64,000 nt of DNA from Cryptomeria japonica (lineage: Eukaryota; Streptophyta; Pinopsida; Cupressales; Cupressaceae), in assembly GCF_030272615.1 (NCBI RefSeq), contig NC_081413.1, positions 335,954,302-336,018,301 of the forward strand, given 5' to 3'. Shown one piece after another: positions 23,264 to 35,443 of the stretch. A program made the position numbers and the translations under genes. The notes below the pieces were generated by a model. It was not told where the DNA came from, ran no database searches, and worked only from the letters and a program-made list of their open reading frames with translations. Positions within the stretch are counted from its first letter, which is position 1; each line of letters starts with the position of its first letter.

Positions 23264-25000
23264 ATGCCTGTTGAGACAAGGTCAAAATCTAAGAAGATGG
23301 GCAAACCAACATATCAAACTCACAGTTTCAAACTAGTCAAATAGTACAAATTGAAGGTTCATCAAGCACATCATTACCACCATATGGAATGGTTCAACTT
23401 GGACCACCTCCATTATATGAACTACTGTTTGTACCCATGAAACTAGGACATGGGAGTGTTCCACCAACACCAAGGGGAAATGCACCTTTTGATTGGAATC
23501 AACTGAACCTACAACATGACATTCAAACTCAAACATTACATGAGGAACAAACTGTTTCACAAGGATTTGGTTCAGATCAAGGCATTCAACAAGAAACAAA
23601 TCCAAATATTTTACCAGATTCTTCATCAGATTCTGATGCTTCTGATGATGTTGATATGTTCCTTAAAAATCCAAAGTTGACGAAAAAGATGGATAAATTC
23701 TTGAACAAGGTCTTTAAGATGTTCCCACAAAAATATCTTGACATGATGAGCAATGTGACCTCCTCAAGTGAGCAAATCAATGTGCAAAAACAACAAGGCG
23801 GTGAGCTGTTAAGTTTCTCTCCGCATCCAAATGAAGAAAATGTGCAACAAGAAACTCAACCTACCTTGATGAGTAAACGTGCTTCAAAGGCATTGACAGT
23901 GACTATTCCTCAAAAGTCGCCATTTGAAACAATAAATAATCCATTATTTAACACAACACCTATAACACAAGATCAAATGAGGACCACACAAATATTGACA
24001 ATTGTCCCTCAACAAGAAGTGGTTCCTCGCATGCATAAAATCGGATCAAAATCTAAGATGCAAGAAAGCTTTACGACTGGAATGCCTGATCTCACCAATG
24101 TCCAAAATAATTCCACAATGAAACAAAGTTCCTATGTCCCATTAAGTTCAATATATTTGCCAAATACTCAAGTACTTGTTATGCAAACTATTGCAACAAA
24201 TCCTTCGATAATGGCGACACAAAGAGCTACAGATAGTGGTTTGCACCAACAGAAAATGTTGGAACAATTGAGTAATACACAAAAGGTACAATCGAATGTG
24301 CAAAAAAACAATGCACAACAACAACAATATCACATTCGACAACAAGTTGCAACGCCTTCTGCCCCATTACGAGTTAATGCAAACTTGCAACCACCACAAT
24401 GGATTGGACAAACAACACAGCAAGTCAATGCAAGTGCCATACCCCATCTTAAGGAGAAACAACAAAAACCTCCCAAACAAATTTTTTTGCAAATGATGGG
24501 ATTTACACCGCGACAACAACAATTGGCACAAAGTCAGCAAATTCTGATTTTTCAGCATCAACAACAACATGTGCCTCAATATGTGCCAAGACAAACAAGT
24601 TATCATACTTCACAACCACAATTGATGTCTATGCAATATCAACAACACCCTCAATTGCAATATCAACCTAGGTTACAAACAATGGTTCCACCACAAGAAG
24701 CATAGCAACAAGGTAAATATCAAGGCATGGCACAACCACAACAGCAAGAGGTGTACCAAGAACATTATATGCCAGAGACACCAAAGATGGCAATTTCAGA
24801 ACATCAACAACCGATGGAAAACAGGATGTATCGACAAAGCATACACCCAAGAGTAAATGATGAACTTCCAAAATCTTCACTACCTAACGCATTTGCACAA
24901 CAGCTTGAGAAGTTGCAATGACAAGTCGATGCATTGGAAACCAAAGGAACAAAGAAGTTGTACACAGATCAAGATTTATGTCCTAATCCATTTGACAAGA
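23264..25000 (+). pseudogene. gag: B2 gag N-terminal, Gln-rich region
   Basis: The likely start is the ATG at 23264 (MPVETRSKSKKMGK), matching the start of A gag. A one-base indel near 23325 shifts into the main frame, which then runs 23389-24705 as a Gln/Pro-rich region of over 400 residues with Asp/Ser-rich patches and many CAA/CAG runs. Stops at 24703 (TAG) and 24919 (TGA) are single-base changes. The A counterpart is much shorter, so the Gln-rich part is a family-B expansion. It probably acts as a disordered multimerisation region (inference). Confidence 0.78.
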
Positions 25001-26592
25001 GCTTGTACATGCCTCCCTTCCCTAAGCATTTTGAGGCACCTAATTTTGAGAAATATAAAGGGAATGGCAATCCAAAAGATCACATTCGAGCATTTTTCAT
25101 GGCATGTACTGAAGTGAGTTATGAGGAAACATACTTAATGCGCTTATTTGCATGAAATCTCACGGGACAAGCCATGGATTGGTATTCGCATCTTCCAGGG
25201 AATATAAAGACTTGGTCGGAATTGGCTCAAAAGTTTATATCTCACTTCGCATTCAACATTGACAGTGACGTGACCATGTCAGATTTATGCAACACCAAGC
25301 AAAAGCAAGGTGAACCATTAGTGACCTTCTTGCAATGATGGCGAAGCTTGTATAGTCGTTCTTCCCTAGATATACCTGAAGAACAAGTGAACTTATTTAT
25401 TCAAAATTTGGTCCCAGAAATGATGTATGAACTTAAATTGAAAAGTCCTAGTACCATTGAGAAACTCATTAAGAAAGGGATGAACATTGAAACTTCTCTT
25501 GTAGCTAAGGGAATCATTAAGCTCAACAAAGATAGTGACAACACAAACAATTCAGGGGATAGAAATAGATTTTGTTACAAAAATAAGAATGTCACTAATG
25601 ATGGAGTTGTTGACGCAAGAGCGGTGAATGCAAATCAACCCCCGTTCACAATCAAGAAATTGAGTGCTCCTAATATGTCAACTATGGAACAAAATCGAAC
25701 ACCAGCAAGTAATGTTACTCAACAATACACTCAACAATATAATCAACAATGAGGTCAGCAACAAAATCAGCAACGAAAACCTTTTCGATCAAGGGATGGA
25801 CCTCCTCGACAATTTATGCCATTGGGAGAGCCTATTGAGTCAATAATGAAACAATTAATACAAGCAAAATTTATCAAGTTACCAGATATCAAGGCAGAAC
25901 CATTGGTAAAGCCGCATTGGTGGAATGATAATGCATATTGTGAATATCATCGGTCAAAAGGACATAAAATTGCATCATGTTTTCAATTGAAACATATGAT
26001 TCAAGACTTGTTGGAGCAAGGGGTAATTGAGGTAGATCCGCCCAACGCGACCTCTAACAATGATCATACAATTTTCAAAACTCCTTTGGTTGATCATGAC
26101 AAGGGTAAAGCATCTTCTTCAAACTCTACCCAAACATCAAATTATGCAAATACTGGTTATAACAATGTCATCAATTGTTTTCGAGCGTCAAATGAGTATG
26201 TTTCCACCCTAAGAATAAAGGGACAAGATCCTTCTTGCGTAGTCACCACTCGTCGATCCAAAATAGTCCTGAAAGGAGCTCCTGCAGTTCCTCCCAAATC
26301 AACTTCTACAAGTCAATATAATCTCCTAGATCATCTGGGGAAGACACCTGCACAAATATCAATTCTTGAATTGTTGAAAATGTCCCCTATGCATCGCGCA
26401 GTCCTAGATAGAGCTTTAATTGAATCCACTGTCCTGACAGACATTGATGTTGACCAGTTTCAAGCCCGAATTGGACATCTAGTTGTTTCCCAACATGTTG
26501 CCTTTTTTGATAATGATATTTCACCTGATAAGCTCCCTCATAATGATCCTTTACATCTTGAAGTCTTTGTCCATAATTGCAAAATCCGATGA
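25001..26592 (+). pseudogene. gag: B2 gag capsid and zinc-knuckle region
   Basis: The Gag domain is clear: MPPFPKHFEAPNFEKYKG, GQAMDWYSHLPG, MSDLCNTKQKQGEP, with stops at 25153 and 25336. The same frame then gives NLVPEMMYELK, a Gln-rich linker and stop 25750. Next come PHWWNDNAY and a C-x2-H-x4-H-x4-C knuckle (CEYHRSKGHKIASC). It ends with AQISILELLKMSP, as in A before the protease, then TGA at 26590. Product by family: the structural capsid and nucleocapsid. Confidence 0.9.
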
Positions 26593-27468
26593 GTCTTGAT
26601 AGATGGCGGAGCTAGTCTTAACATCTGTACCTTGAGAGTGGTCATTGGTCTTGGTTATACAGAAAATGATATTGATTCTTCCAAAAGAATAACAATCAAA
26701 GCATATGATGATGTTGAGCGCCCATCTAAAGGGATAATTACATTGCCTATCAGAGTCGGTCCAGTGACAGAAAACACTTTCCTGCAGGTCCTAGACCTTG
26801 ATCTCCATTACAATATGATTCTTGGATGTCCGTGTATCCACGCAATGAAAGCAATTCCATCCACTTATCATCAATGTTTAAAATATCCTTACAATGGAAC
26901 TGAGATAACAATTCCAGGAGATCCTAGTCCATTTCAATTTTGTGCTACTATAAAGGATTCCCCACAGCAGCAAGTCCCAGTCAATAGAGAGGCCCACTCA
27001 CATAGTTATGTGGATCCTAATGAATTGTTAGAAGTTGTCAAAGGTAAATTGAAGATACAGGACCAAGGATGCGGAGAGTATTCAATGGCTCAAACATTCC
27101 TCATTGGGAATTTACCAATATCTCCAAAATCACATGGCAAACCACATTTATTGCAAAAGGAACCTAAGATAGTCATTCAATATCAGCCCCCCACTACATT
27201 TACAAGATGGGGTGAACTTGACAAAGAAACCTTGGATGACGATGTCATAGATTGGCTTTATAAGGATCCGACTGAGACCCCACCTGTCAGGTTGCCGGTG
27301 GAGCGGTACGACAAAGGATTTACTATGCTGTAGAAGAAAGGATATGATGGTTGTAGTGGCCTAGGCCCTGACAAGAAAGGAAGGCTAGAACCTATTATAC
27401 CCAAGATGCGACCTCCAACTTTAGGGTTAGGTTTTGTACCATTGTGAATTGGACCCTCATCTACCAAA
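26593..27468 (+). pseudogene. B2 aspartic protease and G-patch
   Basis: VLIDGGASLNI (catalytic Asp codon at 26602), AYDDVERPSKG and YNMILGCPCIH define a retropepsin-like domain. An acidic linker follows (ELDKETLDDDVIDWLYKD). The G-patch is RYDKGFTML, stop, KKGYDGCSGLG, PTLGLGF (27300-27440). Stops at 27331 (TAG, probably CAG) and 27445 (TGA, probably CGA) fall in the G-patch. The same protease, acidic linker, G-patch order occurs in A. Confidence 0.88.
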
Positions 27469-30300
27469 ATGACCACGTGTAGAAAGGGGCGTGACTCTGA
27501 TGATGAAACAACACCTGAGGATACCCGACTCAAAACCGATTCCAATGAATGGGAGTGGAGTTCTTTTTCTTCTAGCTCCTATGCCCTTGACAATGTTTTC
27601 CTTGACCCTGATGATTTTCCCATGGAAGACAAACATGAAATAACTCCCCCTCCTAAAACATGTCCTAATGCTTGGATAGAGTCATTCTGGGATCCAAGCT
27701 CTGAATCATATGCGAGCAGTTTGGACAGTGATACCATGGACGTTTACATCTTTACCATCTCGGCCCTCTTCCTCCTTAAAACCGATGATGACATGCCCCT
27801 TGTCTATCTGCAGCTTATCCAACATGACCAACAAGAACCACTCACATTGGATTGTTCTCAAAATGACGAAGCAATTGTAGAATTTCTTGGACTACGGGAA
27901 GGTATACCACAAGGTGATCATAAGGTAGGATTTGCTATTGATCTAGATTCCACAGCATATTTTGGGGAGTCAACTCCATCTTCCAGTCATAAAAATGAAA
28001 AAAGAAAAGAAAAAGTACCAAATCAAAAAGATAAGTCTTTGAGTGAAAACCGCAAGGCACTCTCTGATCATAAAAAAGTAAAAATAAAAGACGTACCTGC
28101 AGGTGAAAACCTCTCTGAGGCACCCAAAGGTGGAAGATTGGACGTACCCTCATCAAGTCAGGATAAATCAACATTTCTTGTGGAAATGAATGAAGAAATA
28201 AATTTGGGTACACCTGACAACCCTAAGGTCATTCATTTTGTTGCTTCTCTATCAAAACAAGAAAAGATAGATTTTGTAAATTTCTTTCTTGAGAAAAAGA
28301 TCAGTTTTGCTTGGTCCTATGCAGATATGCCTGGCCTTGATCTAGAATTAGTCCTTCATCACTTGCCATTAAAAGCAGATGCCAAGCCTATCAAACAGAA
28401 ACTCAGAAAGATGCATCCCCAGGTGGCTCTCTTGGTCAAGGTAGAACTAAAAAAATTACTAGACGTGGGCTTTATCAGACCCATTGATTATGCAGACTGG
28501 ATTTCCAATTTGGTACCAGTTAGCAAGGTAACTGGGGGCATCAGAATCTATACAGATTTTAGGGATCTCCATAAAGCATGCCCTAAAGATGATTTTCCAC
28601 TGCCAAATATAAACATCATAGTTGACATGACTGTTGGATATGAGATACTCTCATTGATGGATGGTTTCTCCGGCTATAACCAAATTCGCATTGCTCCTGA
28701 AGATCAACATAAGACTACATTCACATGTGCTTGGGGTACCTACTATTGGAATGTGATGCCCTTTGGTCTTAGAAATGTTGGCGTAACATATCAAAGAGCG
28801 ATGATGACAATTTTCCATGATTTCATGCATACTTTGATGGAGGACTATGTTGATGACTTATTATGCAAATCTGTCACAAGAGATAGTCATCTAGCCATTC
28901 TGGGCCCAATCTTTGACCGAATGGAGACCTACAAGCTCAGACTCAATCCAAAGAAGTGTGTATTTGGTGTCACAGCCGGCAAATTACTAGGGTACATTGT
29001 TTCTCACAGAGGCATCGAAGTTGACCCTGCCAAGCTTAAAGCAATAATGGATATGCCTCCTCCTTCCAATCTCTGTCAACTAAGAAGTTTGCAAGGAAAG
29101 CTACAGTCAATTCACTGGTTTATAGCTCAATTGGCAGACAAATGTCATCCATTCCAGCATTTATTGCATAAACGAGTCGCTTTTCAATGGACTGAGCAAT
29201 GTCAATCAGCATTTCAAGCTCTCAAGGATTATCTGTTGTCGCCACCTATTCTAATGCCTCCTATAGAAGGAAAGCCATTTATATTGTATATTTTTGCAAC
29301 TGAAATAGCACTAGGAGTTCTCTTGGCCCAACAGGATGAGAATGGCAAAGAGCGAGCTATTTATTATATCAGTCGGACACTAGTGGGCTATGAGCTGAAT
29401 TATTCAACTATTGAACGGGCATGTTTAGCAGTAGTCTTTGCAACACAGAAGCTTCGACACTATATGTTAAGTCATCAGACATTGCTAGTTGCAAAAATTG
29501 ATCCCTTGAAATACTTGCTTAGTAGGGCAGCTTTGACAGGTCACCTAGCAAAGTGGGTTATGATCCTCAGTGAGTTTGATATTGAGTACATGGAGCGAAA
29601 GGCAATAAAAGGACAAGTCATAGCGGATAAACTTGCAGCAGCTCCTATTTATGATGGTCATCCCATGTTGACCGATTTTCCGAATGAATCAGTCTTTGCT
29701 CTTACATCTTCTAATGAATGGAAGTTATACTTTGATGGATCCCATACCAAGTTCGGGTCTGAAGCAGGTATATTGTTTGTCACCCCTCAAGGTGATGCTA
29801 TTCCCAAATCCTATAGAATAACTTTCCATTGTACCAACAACATTGCAGAATATGAAGCTCTGGTCACAGGACTCCGAGTAGCGGTCCACTGGAACATCAC
29901 ACATTTACAAGTCTATGGAGATTCTCAGTTAGTCATCCATCAAGTGAATGATGACTACGAAATAAAAGATGAAAAGCTTATTCACTACAAGCATATGGTA
30001 GAGTTCTTCAAGACAAAATTCATAGCTATCCATTTCAGTCAAGTTCCAAGAATTCAAAACAAGTCGATAGCTGCGATGGCTACGATTGCTTCCATGTTAA
30101 ATATGCCCCACAATATGGACAAATGTGAATTTTTGGTCGAACAGTTGCTTGTCCCTTCTTTTGAAATTCCGACAGCAGATGTGATGTGTGTTCTTGTTGG
30201 TCCTAACTCCCCGTGGTACAATGACATCTATCAATATTTGAAATCCCAAACTTTACCACCTAACCTTTCTGCTAACCAATGTCGAGCCTTCATCCGACAG
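27469..30300 (+). pseudogene. pol: B2 reverse transcriptase and both RNases H
   Basis: The longest open frame in the window (27469-30609, 1046 codons). It starts as an acidic linker and then ENLSEAPKG as in A. RT has KPIKQKLRKMHP, DFRDLHKACPKDDFPLPN, LMDGFSGYNQI, WNVMPFGLRNVG and YVDD at 28846-28857. RNase H follows (FATEIALGVLLAQQD, where B1 has SATETTLGILLAQQD), then the archaeal-type RNase H (YFDGSH, NNIAEYEAL, QVYGDSQLV). All catalytic motifs I can judge are present, so this is the best-preserved pol here. Confidence 0.93.
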
Positions 30301-31467
30301 ACAGCCAAATATGTCATCATTGACGACACCCTTTACCGTCGTTCCTTTGACCATACCCTCCTCAGGTATTTGGATTCTGACAAAGCACAAACGGCTTTAT
30401 GTGAGGTTCACGATGGTATATGTGGGGGGCATTTCAATGGTCTGAGCTTAGCCAAAAAGTTGGTTCGTGCTGGGTATTATTGGCCCACCATGGAAAAGGA
30501 TGTTCATGATTTTGTCAAGAAGTGCTACAAATGCCAAATCTGTGGAAATTATATTCATGCGCCAGCCCAAGAGCTTCATTCTGTCATATCTCTGTGGCCC
30601 TTTTCTTAGTGGGGATTGGATCTTATTGGCAAGATTCACCCGACATCTGCAAATGGACACAAGTTTATCATTACAGCCACAGAGTATTTTACAAAATGGA
30701 TCGAGGCTATCCCCATGACCTATATCACTGGTGTGCAAATTTCAAAATTCCTATTGAATTATATCATATGTAGATATGGGGTTCCCCTTGCCATAGTCAC
30801 AGATAATGGTCGTCCATTCAAGAATAAAGATGTCAAAGAACTCTGTGAAAAGTTTCACATCCAACACCGTTTCTCCAGTCCATACTATCCACAGGGTAAT
30901 GGTCAAGCCGAAGCATCAAATAAAACCATTATCAAGATCCTGAAAAAGGTTGTCAATGCCGTTGGTCGAGATTGGCATGTACAATTGAATCCAGCACTAT
31001 GGGCTTATCGTACTTCTATCTGCACACCTACTGGCGCAACACCTTATTCCTTAGTGTATGGTGCGGAAGCCATTTTACCCTTGGAAGTGGAGATTCCTTC
31101 TTTGCGTGTTTCCTTGCAACATCTGATTGATGATGAGACCCACAGAGTCTCTCGGTTGCATCAGCTTGAGATGTTAGATGAGAAACGTCAGACAGCCCTG
31201 ACACATTTGCAAGCATATCAAAACTGTCTCTGTCGCTCTTATAATAAGAAGATCAAAGGGCGACACTTCGAAGTGGGAGATCTGGTTTTAAAGGCAAACC
31301 CCAAGAATGTACAATCTACTGAGATCATCAAAGGCAAGTTTGAACCTAATTGGGTTGGGCCTTTCATAGTTACTACAGCCTATGGCTCGGGGGCATATCA
31401 GCTTGCCACTCCAGAAGGTGAACCTTTGTCAGATCCTATAAATAGCATGCACCTTCGCAAGTACTAG
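30301..31467 (+). pseudogene. int: B2 integrase
   Basis: An HHCC finger (EVHDGICGGH ... CYKCQ) is followed by the DDE core with all three acidic residues: GLDLIG, VTDNG and PQGNGQAEASNK. TAG at 30607 replaces the CAG present in B1 (17142-17144). TAG at 31465 replaces B1's TGG, shortening the C-terminus by two residues. The Gag-Pol chain-terminal region is otherwise complete (FEPNWVGPFIV, MHLRKY). Confidence 0.92.
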
Positions 31468-33107
31468 GCATAATTTTCTATCAGCAGTTCTTCAAATATG
31501 ATCCTAAAAAAATAAAAATAAATAAAAAAGTGAAAAAAAAATACAAAAAAAGTGAAAAAAGAGAAAAAAAGAAAAAGAACAAAAAAGGAAAGAAAAATGA
31601 TTCGCCCTCTAGTGAAAACCTAGCAAATAGGCACTTTGGGCAAGTACCATGGTGAAAACCTGGCAAACAGGTGCCATGTGTAAAAAGATCACTGCTCTGT
31701 CATCTATCATGACCTCTAGCTATGCTTTCTCTCTACAAGTTTATCGTGTCTATCCTTGTCCTGACCCAATGTTCTGTTTCAGGCCTGTGATTGGTCAACA
31801 TCATTGTCTTGCATACTCTGGTTTCTTGTGCATATGTTTTGGTCCTGGTCTCTATATATGTCTTTCAGATGTGCATTGGGTGTGTTTCCCCTTGTCATGA
31901 TCAATCACTGGAACTTTCAAATTGAATAATGTCCTGAAAAAATTCAAAAGAAAAAAAAATTGAATAATGTCTTGAAAAAATTCCAAAAAAATTCTAAAAT
32001 GTCCTGAAATAATCCAAAAAAATCGAACAAATGTCCTAAAATAATCCTTAAAAAGTCAAATAAAGTCCTGAAAAAAATGAACACAAAAAAAATTGTAAAA
32101 ACTTGAAAAGCAAAACAAAAAGATATCCCCTTTGTGCATAGACAGATCGTTGAGCATACATCCAACGACACGCAATCACATACTGCGCTTTATTGAAATC
32201 ATGCATTAACAGATGAACTTTTTCAATCAAACCAGACATTCAAACTGATCAAAATTGTCATATCAATCAACATCAATATTATCTGTCCTTGTCACTACTA
32301 TCATGGGTCTTATACAGGGTGTGGTATACTCGAAACCAGACTGTGTCATGTCTTAGATGGGGTACCGCATTCCCTGAAACCAGACAGCATGATCGTCCTA
32401 TCAACACTTTCAACTTTTTGACAATGAAGATCAAGATGTTTGTTTGACTTGTTGGAATCAGTGAGTCTTATCTTTTTATGGATTATCCTTTGGCTTCGAT
32501 CATGTTCCTATGTTGCTCGATGATGTCACTGAGTGATTTAGAGTGTCCAGGATGGTTCATGGTCCCTTTTATTTTTTGTTGTGTTTGTTGTTTGTGGAAT
32601 GTTTGTCACAAACTGGGGCAACTATATCATTGGGTGTCTGTGATAAGTACGTTTGCTTTGTGAACACCGCACATACCTCGACCCTTGATGTATGCACCCT
32701 AGGATGCTTCACTCATTCCTTGTGTGCGATGTGTCTGTCTTTTGCAAAAGGGGTTGCGTTCCAGCTCTGGCCTTCAATGCCACGATGCTCTACATCCGCT
32801 TTGCTACAATAAATAAAGGTTCTCACCTACTTATGTGCATTTGTGAAAGCAAGTTTTCCTTCATCTCTAACTGTCCTCTATCTAATTTCTTCTTACTAAC
32901 ATTTCTTCCGTCAGTCTTGGCAGTCCGTTTGATCCATTTGAACCTATCATCTTCTGTCATTCTTATCGATCACTTGGCCTCTTTTCTGGATTTTTCTAGC
33001 CAATTCCTCGAGGGGGCATGCATATGTCATTGTTATTGTCTGGGGCATTTTCATTATTGTTCTTTGAAACAACGCTTAAAATCACATTGTCTCAAAGAGG
33101 GGCAAAA
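31468..33107 (+). other. B2 3' noncoding region and polypurine tract
   Basis: Same layout as B1: A-rich stretches, hairpin pair (31612-31677), the two-anchor block (32632-32682) and AAAGAGGGGCAAAA (33094-33107). B has no antisense PMD gene between integrase and LTR, unlike A. Open frames crossing the region are not conserved as proteins. Confidence 0.85.
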
Positions 33108-34452
33108 TGTAGACATCTAAAAATGGTCAACGCTTGCGGAGTCATACTTTAACATTTACGCATTGCCTTATTTTAGGGTTCTTGCATTGCATTAACATTT
33201 CTTCTACGTTGCACACTTGGTCTTTATCGTTTGCGAGCATCGAGTCCTTCTGCATTCCTCATTTTTATCGCTTTCAAATTAGGTCTTGTCGATAACAATC
33301 TTCAGTCATGATTTTCTTTGTCCTTGTCAATCTCATCATTTTGCGATCGATTCGTCATAGATCCTTGTCCTTGCCAATTTTGTCATTTTGCGATCGATTT
33401 GTCATCGATCATCGTCCTTCTCAATCATGTCAATTTGGATCAATTGGTCATTGTTCCTCGTCAATTGGTGCATTTATCAATCAAATCACTTATCAACATT
33501 GGTCCTTTGTCAGTCAGAATCATGATCAAATCGAATCGATATCAATTATCTTTTGTCAAGACCTAATTATCGTCCTTGTATTTTCTAGGGTTTCATGATT
33601 TATCCATTTAACCTTGTTTGTCATTTTCCCTCTAGGTTAAATTATTTATTTATTTATCCTAAGTCTTCTTGTCGCAATTAAATGTTTATTTAGTTGGCTA
33701 ACTAATTCCTCCTCTCTTTGCAAATTAATTAATGAATGAAAAATTATTAATTAATTTACCTAATTTTCCAATTTACTAATTTCTCCTAATTCCTAATTTT
33801 CTAATTTTCATCAATTTTCTAATTTCCTAATTTCTATTCATCTAATTTTCTATTTTCTCCTATTTTTCTAATATTTCTCCTAATTTCATGGGAATGACAT
33901 AGCAATTTGTCATAATTTGTCATAGTTGTCAATCAATCAATTTTGCATAGCAATTTGTCATAATTTGTCATAATTATCAATCAATCAATCTTGCATAGAA
34001 AGTGTCAATTTGTCATAATTTGTCATATTTGTCATTCTTGATTTGAAATTTCCTTTCAAATCTCTTCATGCTAATCTTGTCATCTCTCCAATTTATCTAT
34101 AAATTGGATGACTTTCTTCAATCAAGGATCCCAATTGATCACATTTTCGAATCCCCGAATCAATCACGCTTCTAGTATTCTTGCGCTACTGTCTTGTTAA
34201 TCTTGCTTTCACATTAGGCTTATGCACTTGAAGGTGAGATCCACAAAACAAAGCAATTTGAAGGAGAAAGAAGGACAATGGAGAATCATGGAGGAGACAT
34301 CCGCATTTGAGATGGTTTGCATTTGAATTGAATGTTTCATTTCCATATCTCTATTGAATGTTTGTAGGTTTTGTTATCATTGCAATCTGGTTTTGTGATT
34401 GGGCTAGTTTAATGTTTCTATTGCTTTGATGAATTCCAAATTCCTATCTACA
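33108..34452 (+). repeat. 3' LTR of B2
   Basis: Starts TGTAGACATCTAAAAATGG after the polypurine tract and ends CTATCTACA. The TATA box is at 34098. It is 1345 bp long. It joins directly to the interior of the antisense PMD gene of A (AATAT at 34453-34457 would be the target duplication, but the partner copy is deleted). Confidence 0.93.
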
Positions 34453-35362
34453 AATATATCCCAACTCATGGAACGAGTCAAGATATCTGGATCCCTGAAT
34501 ATGTTCCTCAGTGCCTGTAGTCTAGGTAACAATGCAGTATCATAGTCCACCTTATCCCCAGCAAAAGGGATATGAAGGATCCTGTACACATCCTCGGGAG
34601 TGATGGTCAACTCCCCAACTGGCAAATGAAAGGTGTTATGCTCTAAATGAAATCGTTCTACCAATGCTATGAGCTTCCCGTGGTTGACACGGATATCAGG
34701 TAACCCCATCAGGTGGGTAAAGCCACACATATCAATATGGGCCTGTTCAACCTCAGACAAATCCCGAACTAAAGCCATAGTGGGTTGATATACACATCTG
34801 AAGAGCACAGGAGGTAAGCAAACCTACAACAATCTAATAATGAAACATCAGAAAACATTCCAAATAATCCTACAAGAGAAGTTAAACATCACGCAAGTCC
34901 AAATAAGTCAAATACAAAACCAAAATTTCATGTTTACACTTTAAAATATGGTCACTATTTTTCGAATGACAAAACACATTTAGAGAGCATCTCGTACGAG
35001 TCAGAAATGCTTCCGTATGAGAAAACAGCCTCAAACGACAAACTTTCATACCCCACACGATAAAATGGTCTTTTAACAGACCTGTCGCACAACACGAGGC
35101 TAGCTCCCGTATGACAATTCTAATGGGTTTAAACGAGCAAACACAAAATGCCAGTTTCTCGTATGAGACAGGATCCTGGCTCGCACGATAAACCACGATA
35201 CCCGACACAAAAAATGTGAAAAACATGAAAAATGCATGAAAGAATTCAAAATTGGAAACATACAAAGGCTAATGATCGATCACTTACCGCTGGCTCATAG
35301 TTTCGGGGTTGATTGTGTCTTCTCTGGAACTCGAATCGATGCTGACGAGTAGGGACCACCAT
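34453..35362 (-). pseudogene. Antisense PMD gene of A, 5' half with an intron
   Basis: On the minus strand, ATG at 35362 opens a 25-codon exon (MVVPTRQHRFEFQRR...) ending at 35288 on a perfect donor GCG/GTAAGT. An acceptor TTGTTGTAG at 34824 joins, in the same phase, to an exon reading VCLPPVLFRC, then MCGFTHLMGLPDI, then FHLEHNTFHLPVGELTITPEDV. That last motif is the signature of the plant mobile domain (PMD). The exon is cut at codon SWDIF by the family-B LTR. The rest resumes at 15762. By comparison with other PMD proteins, well over 100 residues are probably missing between the halves. The gene lies wholly inside A and opposite to its transcript. Confidence 0.82.
34824..35287 (-). other. 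Predicted intron of the antisense PMD gene
   Basis: 464 bp, starting GTAAGTGATC and ending TTGTTGTAG (minus strand). Both exons are in the same phase across it. It contains one exact TCGTACGA palindrome (34992-34999) and several one-base variants (for example near 35160), the same motif that fills the A leader. Splicing is predicted from sequence only. Confidence 0.65.
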
Positions 35363-35435
35363 TTTTCTTCGCAGAAGGCTTGTTGAATTTTCAAACTTGG
35401 AGGGTTAAAATGAATTGAAAATGACACTTTCATCC

Positions 35436-35443
35436 TATATATA
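35436..35443 (-). promoter_or_regulatory. TATA box of the antisense PMD gene
   Basis: TATATATA within GGCTATATATAGG on the minus strand, 74 bases upstream of the exon-1 ATG. This leaves room for a start site about 30 bases downstream and a short 5' UTR. Position and motif are typical of plant TATA promoters. Activity is not shown. Confidence 0.6.

Larger units (their letters stand above)
19642..34452 (+). mobile_element. Family B copy 2 (B2), full-length Tat-like element
   Basis: A 14.8-kb element with two LTRs, PBS, leader, gag, protease, G-patch, RT, RNase H, archaeal-type RNase H, integrase, conserved 3' blocks and polypurine tract. Coding from about 23330 to 31467 stays in one frame. It is interrupted by nine stops (24703, 24919, 25153, 25336, 25750, 26590, 27331, 27445, 30607), six TGA and three TAG. 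No simple target duplication can be scored, because the 5' LTR is shared with B1 and the left end of the array is deleted. Confidence 0.93.

Noticed and set aside
34882..35265. Minus-strand open frame of 127 codons
   Set aside because: It lies within the predicted intron of the PMD gene, has no family motif, and its start is not needed for the exon model.
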